From contig DATILD010000080.1 of assembly GCA_035476815.1 (NCBI GenBank), forward strand, positions 15,852-79,851: DNA of 64,000 bases, read 5' to 3'. The DNA comes from Methylibium sp035476815 (GTDB lineage Bacteria; Pseudomonadota; Gammaproteobacteria; Burkholderiales; Burkholderiaceae_C). Position numbers and translations under genes: made by a program. Below, piece after piece: positions 59,925 through 64,000 of this stretch; position 1 is the stretch's first letter, and every line of letters begins with the position of its first letter. The notes under the pieces are model-generated. The model saw only the letters and a list, made by a program, of their open reading frames with translations. It made no database searches and was not told where the DNA came from.

Positions 59925-60806
59925 TCACAGCAGGCCGGCTTCGCGCAGCGCCTGCTCGACCACCGGCTGCTGGGCGGCCGTGAGCGGCGTCAGCGGCGAG
60001 CGCAGCGTGCCGCCGCAGCGGCCGAGGCGCTGCATGGCCCACTTCACCGGGATCGGATTGGGCTCGCAGAACAGCTGCTTGTGCAGCGGCAGCAGCTTCA
60101 GGTGGATCTCGGCGGCGCGCTTCGCGTCGCCGGCCACCGCCGCCATGCACAGCTCGTGCATCGCGCGCGGCGCGACATTGGCGGTGACGCTGACGTTGCC
60201 GTGGCCGCCGAGCAGCATCAGCGCGACCGCGGTCGGGTCGTCGCCGGAGTAGATCGAGAAGCCCTTGGGCGCCTGCTTGATCAGCCAGGCCGCGCGCTCG
60301 ATGTTGCCGGTGGCCTCCTTGATGCCGACGATGCCGTCGACCTGCGCCAGCTTGAGCACCGTGTCGTGCTGCATGTCGGCCACCGTGCGGCCGGGCACGT
60401 TGTACAGCACCATCGGGATGTCCACCGCCTCGGCGATGGCGCGGAAGTGCCGGTAGATGCCTTCCTGCGACGGCCGGTTGTAGTACGGCACGACCTGCAG
60501 CGTGCAATCGGCGCCCACCTTCTTGGCGAAGCGCGACAGCTCGATCGCCTCGTGCGTGGAGTTGCCGCCGGCGCCGGCCATGATCGGCACGCGGCCACGC
60601 GCGTGTTCCACCGCGACGCGGATGATTTCGCAGTGTTCTTCGACGGTGACGGTGGGCGATTCGCCGGTGGTGCCAACCACGCCAATGCAGTCGGTGCCCT
60701 CGGCGATGTGCCAGTCGATCAGGCGCCGCAGGCCGGCGTAGTCGACGTCGGCGTTGTCGAGCATCGGCGTCACCAGGGCGACGATGCTGCCTACGATGGG
60801 TTTCAT
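59925..60806 (-). CDS. dapA: 4-hydroxy-tetrahydrodipicolinate synthase
   Basis: A 293-residue DapA condensing pyruvate and aspartate semialdehyde in lysine/diaminopimelate synthesis. GVVGTTGESPTV has the threonine pair, VPYYNRPSQEGIYRHF the tyrosine, and VGIKEATGN the Schiff-base lysine near residue 161. It is upstream of bamC as usual. Confidence 0.97.
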   Translation of the reverse strand: MKPIVGSIVALVTPMLDNADVDYAGLRRLIDWHIAEGTDCIGVVGTTGESPTVTVEEHCEIIRVAVEHARGRVPIMAGAGGNSTHEAIELSRFAKKVGADCTLQVVPYYNRPSQEGIYRHFRAIAEAVDIPMVLYNVPGRTVADMQHDTVLKLAQVDGIVGIKEATGNIERAAWLIKQAPKGFSIYSGDDPTAVALMLLGGHGNVSVTANVAPRAMHELCMAAVAGDAKRAAEIHLKLLPLHKQLFCEPNPIPVKWAMQRLGRCGGTLRSPLTPLTAAQQPVVEQALREAGLL

Positions 60807-60852
60807 GGTGGATCCTGCTTCAGGTTGCAATTCTAGAGCCTGCCGACACGGG

Positions 60853-61395
60853 CTAAAGCGCTGGCGGCACCGCGTCGGCACGGCTGGGGCGCCAGGCGGC
60901 CAGCCGCTGCACACGCCGCTCGGGCGACTGCAGCACGCCGTCTTCGTACGCGATCACGTGCAGACCCTGTGCGGCGCTGAGCAGTTCCCCGGCACGCAAC
61001 AGAAAGTCCGGGTTCGTCGGGCGGCCGAATTTCTCCTGCCCGAGCGCAAAGGTTTCGTACAACAACAGGCCACCGTCGGCCACGCTGCCCACGATGGCCG
61101 GCATCAATGCGCGCCACAGGTAGTTGGTGACGACCACCGCGTCGAAGCGGCGCCCCGGCAGCGGCCACGGACCTGCCTCGAGATCGGCTTCGATCACTTC
61201 CGCCGCCAGTCCTTGCAAGGGCGCGAGTGCGTCGCCGTCGCGGTCGACCGCGGTCACGCGCAGGCCGCGCGCGGCGAGGTAGCGCACATGGCGCCCGGGG
61301 CCGCACGCCAGGTCGAGCACCGTGCCATGCGGCGCGATCGCGCCGGCCCAGCGCGTGATCCAGAGCGACGGCGTGTCCGGCCCGGTGGCATGCAT
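60853..61395 (-). CDS. Class I SAM-dependent methyltransferase
   Basis: A 180-residue small methyltransferase with motif I TVLDLACGPGRHVRYLAARGLRVTAVDRD, DAVVVTNYLWRALMPAIVGSVADGGLLLYETFALG, and GRPTNPDFLLRAGELL, typical of tellurite-resistance-like (TehB-type) methyltransferases. Substrate unknown. It lies upstream of dapA with a 46-base gap. Confidence 0.87.
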   Translation of the reverse strand: MHATGPDTPSLWITRWAGAIAPHGTVLDLACGPGRHVRYLAARGLRVTAVDRDGDALAPLQGLAAEVIEADLEAGPWPLPGRRFDAVVVTNYLWRALMPAIVGSVADGGLLLYETFALGQEKFGRPTNPDFLLRAGELLSAAQGLHVIAYEDGVLQSPERRVQRLAAWRPSRADAVPPAL

Positions 61396-61490
61396 GCGGG
61401 CAATCTAGCCCAATGCGCGAAGGCAGTGCGACACAGCGACCATCGGTACAGTTGGGCGGCGCGAGGTGAGGGCGCGAACAGGAAGAGGCG

Positions 61491-62747
61491 ATGCGGGTAC
61501 TCGTTCTCGGCGGCGGCGTGATCGGTGTCTCGGTGGCCTACTACCTGGTCGAGGCCGGCCACGAGGTCGAACTGATCGAGCGGCGTGGCGCCGCTGCGAT
61601 GGAAACCAGCTTTGCCAACGCCGGCGAGGTGTCGCCGGGCTATTCGGCACCCTGGGCGGGGCCGGGTGTGCCGATCAAGGCCATCCACTGGATGCTGATG
61701 CAGCACAGCCCGCTGGTCATCTGGCCGCTACTCGACCCGGCCATGTGGCGCTGGGGCGCCATGATGCTTGCCAATTGCACGAGCCGGGCCTACGCGCTCA
61801 ACAAGAGCCGCATGGTGCCGATCGCCGAGTACAGCCGCGATTGCCTGAAGGCGCTGCGCACTACGACCGGCATCACCTACGACGAGCGCGCGCAGGGCAC
61901 GCTGCAGTTGTTTCGCACGCAGAAACAACTCGACGGCACGGCCAAGGACATCGCCGTGCTGCGCGAGTACGGCGTGCCCTACGAGGTGCTCGACCGTGCA
62001 GGCTTCGTCGCCGTCGAGCCGGGCTTGCGCGACACGCAGCACAAATTCGTCGGCGCGCTGCGATTGCCCGGCGACGAGACCGGCGACTGCCATCTGTTCA
62101 CGCAGCAACTGGCGGCGATGGCGGCGGCACGCGGCGCGCGGCTGCGTTTCGACACCACGATCCTGGGGCTGGAACGCAGCGGCGAGCGCCTCACCGGCGT
62201 GCGCACCACGGCCGGCAGGTTGGGCGCCGACGCGGTGGTCATGGCGCTGGGCAGCTACACGCCGTTGCTGCTGAAGCAACTGAAATTGCGGATCCCGGTG
62301 TATCCGGTCAAGGGCTACTCGATCACGCTGCCGATCGTGAATGCGGCACGCGCGCCCGAGTCGACCATCATGGACGAGACGCACAAGGTCGCCGTCACGC
62401 GGTTGGGCGAGCGCATTCGTGTCGGCGGCACGGCCGAGTTGGCCGGCTACAGCCTGGCGCTGCGCGAGGCGCGGCGCGCCACGCTGGTCCACGTGGTGAA
62501 CGATCTGTTCCCGGGTGGCGGCGATCTGGCGCGTGCCGAGTTCTGGTGCGGCCTGCGGCCGATGACGCCCGATGGCACGCCGATCGTCGGCCCGACGCCG
62601 CTGGCCAATCTGTATCTGGCCACCGGCCACGGCACGCTCGGCTGGACGATGGCTGCGGGCACCGGCCGCGTCATCGCCGACCTGATCTCCGGGCGCAAGC
62701 CCGAGATCGATCTCGACGGACTGACGATGGCCCGCTACGACCGCTGA
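61491..62747 (+). CDS. dadA: D-amino acid dehydrogenase
   Basis: A 418-residue FAD enzyme that oxidatively deaminates D-amino acids such as D-alanine at the inner membrane. FAD motif VLGGGVIGVSVAYYLVEAGHEVELIER, METSFANAGEVSPGYSAPWAGPGVP, and C-terminal GLRPMTPDGTPIVGPTP with GHGTLGWTMAAGTGRVIADLISG are typical. ATG 61491 follows GGAAGAGG by four bases. GC content is slightly lower than in the C1 island. Confidence 0.95.
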   Translation: MRVLVLGGGVIGVSVAYYLVEAGHEVELIERRGAAAMETSFANAGEVSPGYSAPWAGPGVPIKAIHWMLMQHSPLVIWPLLDPAMWRWGAMMLANCTSRAYALNKSRMVPIAEYSRDCLKALRTTTGITYDERAQGTLQLFRTQKQLDGTAKDIAVLREYGVPYEVLDRAGFVAVEPGLRDTQHKFVGALRLPGDETGDCHLFTQQLAAMAAARGARLRFDTTILGLERSGERLTGVRTTAGRLGADAVVMALGSYTPLLLKQLKLRIPVYPVKGYSITLPIVNAARAPESTIMDETHKVAVTRLGERIRVGGTAELAGYSLALREARRATLVHVVNDLFPGGGDLARAEFWCGLRPMTPDGTPIVGPTPLANLYLATGHGTLGWTMAAGTGRVIADLISGRKPEIDLDGLTMARYDR

Positions 62748-62796
62748 CACGCGGCAAGGAAGGGCCGGTTCGCACCCCTCCCTACAATCCCGCGCC

Positions 62797-64000
62797 ATGG
62801 CAACCAAGCAAGGCAAGTACGCGGAAGAGTCGATCCGTGTCCTCAAGGGGCTCGAGCCGGTCAAGCAACGGCCCGGCATGTACACGCGCACCGATAACCC
62901 GCTGCACGTGATCCAGGAGGTGATCGACAACGCGGCCGACGAGGCGTTGGCCGGCTACGGCAAGCGCATCGCGGTCACCGTGCACAGCGACGGCTCGGTC
63001 TCGGTGCTCGACGACGGCCGCGGCATCCCGTTCGGCCTGCACCCCGAAGAGCAGGTGCCGGTGCTCGAGATCGTGTTCGCGCGGCTGCACGCGGGCGGCA
63101 AGTTCGACAAGGGCGCCGGCGGCGCCTACAGCTTCTCGGGCGGTCTGCACGGTGTGGGCGTCAGCGTCACCAACGCGCTGGCCAAGCGACTGGAAGTCAC
63201 CGTCGTGCGTGACGGTCAGGTGGCGACGATGGCATTTGCCGGCGGCGACGTCGTCGACAAGCTCAAACTGCGCAAGACCAAGGCCGATGAGCGCACCCAC
63301 GGCACCACGGTGCGCGTGTGGCCCGACCCCAAGTACTTCGAGAGCAGCGAGTTGCCGCGCCAGGACCTGATGCACCTGCTGCGCAGCAAGGCGGTGCTGA
63401 TGCCGGGTGTCACCGTCAGCCTGGCCTACGAGAAGGGCAGCGGCAAGGAAGATAAGCAGACGTGGCTCTTCAAGGGCGGTCTGCGCGACTACCTGACGCA
63501 GTCGCTCACCGGTGAGCCGGTGATTCCGCTGTTCGAAGGCGAGCAGTTCGCCTCCGAGGCCGAGACCGAAAACGTCGCCGAGGGCGAGGGCGCGGACTGG
63601 TGCGTGGCGTTCACCGAAGAAGGCCAGCCGCTGCGCGAGAGCTACGTCAACCTGATCCCCACCGTCGCCGGCGGCACGCACGAGGCCGGCTTGCGCGAGG
63701 GTTTGTTCGCCGCGGTGCGCGCCTTCGTCGAGTTGCACGCGCTGCTGCCCAAGGGCGTGAAGCTGATGCCCGAAGACGTGTTCTCGCGTGCCAGCTTCGT
63801 GTTGAGTGCCAGGGTACTCGACCCACAGTTCCAGGGCCAGATCAAGGAGCGGCTGAACAGCCGCGACGCGCTGCGGCTGGTCTCGCAGTACGTCAAGCCG
63901 GCGTTCGATCTGTGGCTCAACCAGCACGTCGAGCATGGCCGCAAACTCGCAGACTTGGTGATCCGCCAGGCACAGACACGCCAGCGCGCGAGCCAGAAGG
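62797..64000 (+). CDS. parE: DNA topoisomerase IV subunit B (3' end outside window)
   Basis: The first 401 residues of a type IIA topoisomerase ATPase subunit; the frame is open at the window end. GHKL motifs are EVIDNAADEALAG, SVLDDGRGIPFGLHPEEQVP and GGLHGVGVSVTNALAKRL, with the transducer lysine region to follow. The sequence opening MATKQGKYAEESIRVLKGLEPVKQRPGMY is of ParE rather than GyrB type. It decatenates chromosomes with ParC. Confidence 0.93.
   Translation, partial: MATKQGKYAEESIRVLKGLEPVKQRPGMYTRTDNPLHVIQEVIDNAADEALAGYGKRIAVTVHSDGSVSVLDDGRGIPFGLHPEEQVPVLEIVFARLHAGGKFDKGAGGAYSFSGGLHGVGVSVTNALAKRLEVTVVRDGQVATMAFAGGDVVDKLKLRKTKADERTHGTTVRVWPDPKYFESSELPRQDLMHLLRSKAVLMPGVTVSLAYEKGSGKEDKQTWLFKGGLRDYLTQSLTGEPVIPLFEGEQFASEAETENVAEGEGADWCVAFTEEGQPLRESYVNLIPTVAGGTHEAGLREGLFAAVRAFVELHALLPKGVKLMPEDVFSRASFVLSARVLDPQFQGQIKERLNSRDALRLVSQYVKPAFDLWLNQHVEHGRKLADLVIRQAQTRQRASQK

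Overview
The window is a GC-rich, densely coding chromosomal segment of a methylotrophic betaproteobacterium. I infer Burkholderiales, of the Methylibium/Rubrivivax/Leptothrix type. The reasons are the housekeeping context (ispA-dxs, bamC-dapA, coaBC-dut, roxA), the very high GC content, and a complete bacterial tetrahydromethanopterin (H4MPT) formaldehyde-oxidation cluster next to PQQ biosynthesis. No rRNA, tRNA, CRISPR array, transposase or prophage was recognised. Assignments rest on reading the sequence and on family knowledge; no database search was possible.

Layout. 1-3.4 kb: isoprenoid and pterin genes (ispA end, dxs, folE2). 3.5-28.5 kb: the C1 island. It holds all enzymes of the H4MPT pathway: fae, mtdB, mch and the formyltransferase/hydrolase complex fhcBADC, plus a second Fae-like protein. 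It also holds genes for the two archaeal-type cofactors: H4MPT (beta-RFAP synthase, DHPS-like protein, FolB-like aldolase, two ATP-grasp ligases, AfpA/DmrX-type flavoprotein, CitG-like protein, PabB-PabC fusion) and methylofuran (MfnB-, MfnD-, MfnE- and MfnF-like proteins, with DUF447 and HisA-like companions). A sigma54-type activator lies inside the island. 28.6-42.3 kb: a PQQ/alcohol-oxidation block with a TonB receptor, a NarL-type two-component pair, a PQQ-linked ABC system (ATPase, beta-propeller, binding protein, permease), a Bug-type binding protein and pqqBCDE. 42.5-51 kb: an alpha/beta hydrolase, an AcoR-like regulator with an abnormal GAFTGA loop, and a tungsten aldehyde oxidoreductase operon of AorABC(D) type. 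51-64 kb: cyanide-insensitive bd oxidase, coaBC-dut, FKBP, roxA, an Ala-rich lipoprotein, a metallo-beta-lactamase-fold protein, bamC, dapA, dadA and the start of parE.

How it works together (inference from families). A PQQ-dependent alcohol dehydrogenase encoded elsewhere would produce formaldehyde or other aldehydes. Fae condenses formaldehyde with H4MPT, MtdB and Mch oxidise it, and Fhc releases formate. The Aor system would oxidise other aldehydes.

The most interesting non-coding signals are four. (1) A palindrome GACACAGTGTC, or a close variant, lies 120-150 bp upstream of four separate C1 transcription units. (2) Candidate sigma54 -24/-12 elements lie at three C1 units, beside a sigma54 activator gene. 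(3) Three operon junctions have a short open reading frame whose start overlaps the upstream stop (ATGA) and whose stop overlaps the downstream start (ATGA); two of these begin with the same 21-base sequence and the third is built from a tandem repeat. (4) A terminator-like hairpin lies in the fae leader and another lies between the aldehyde oxidoreductase and its flavin subunit gene.
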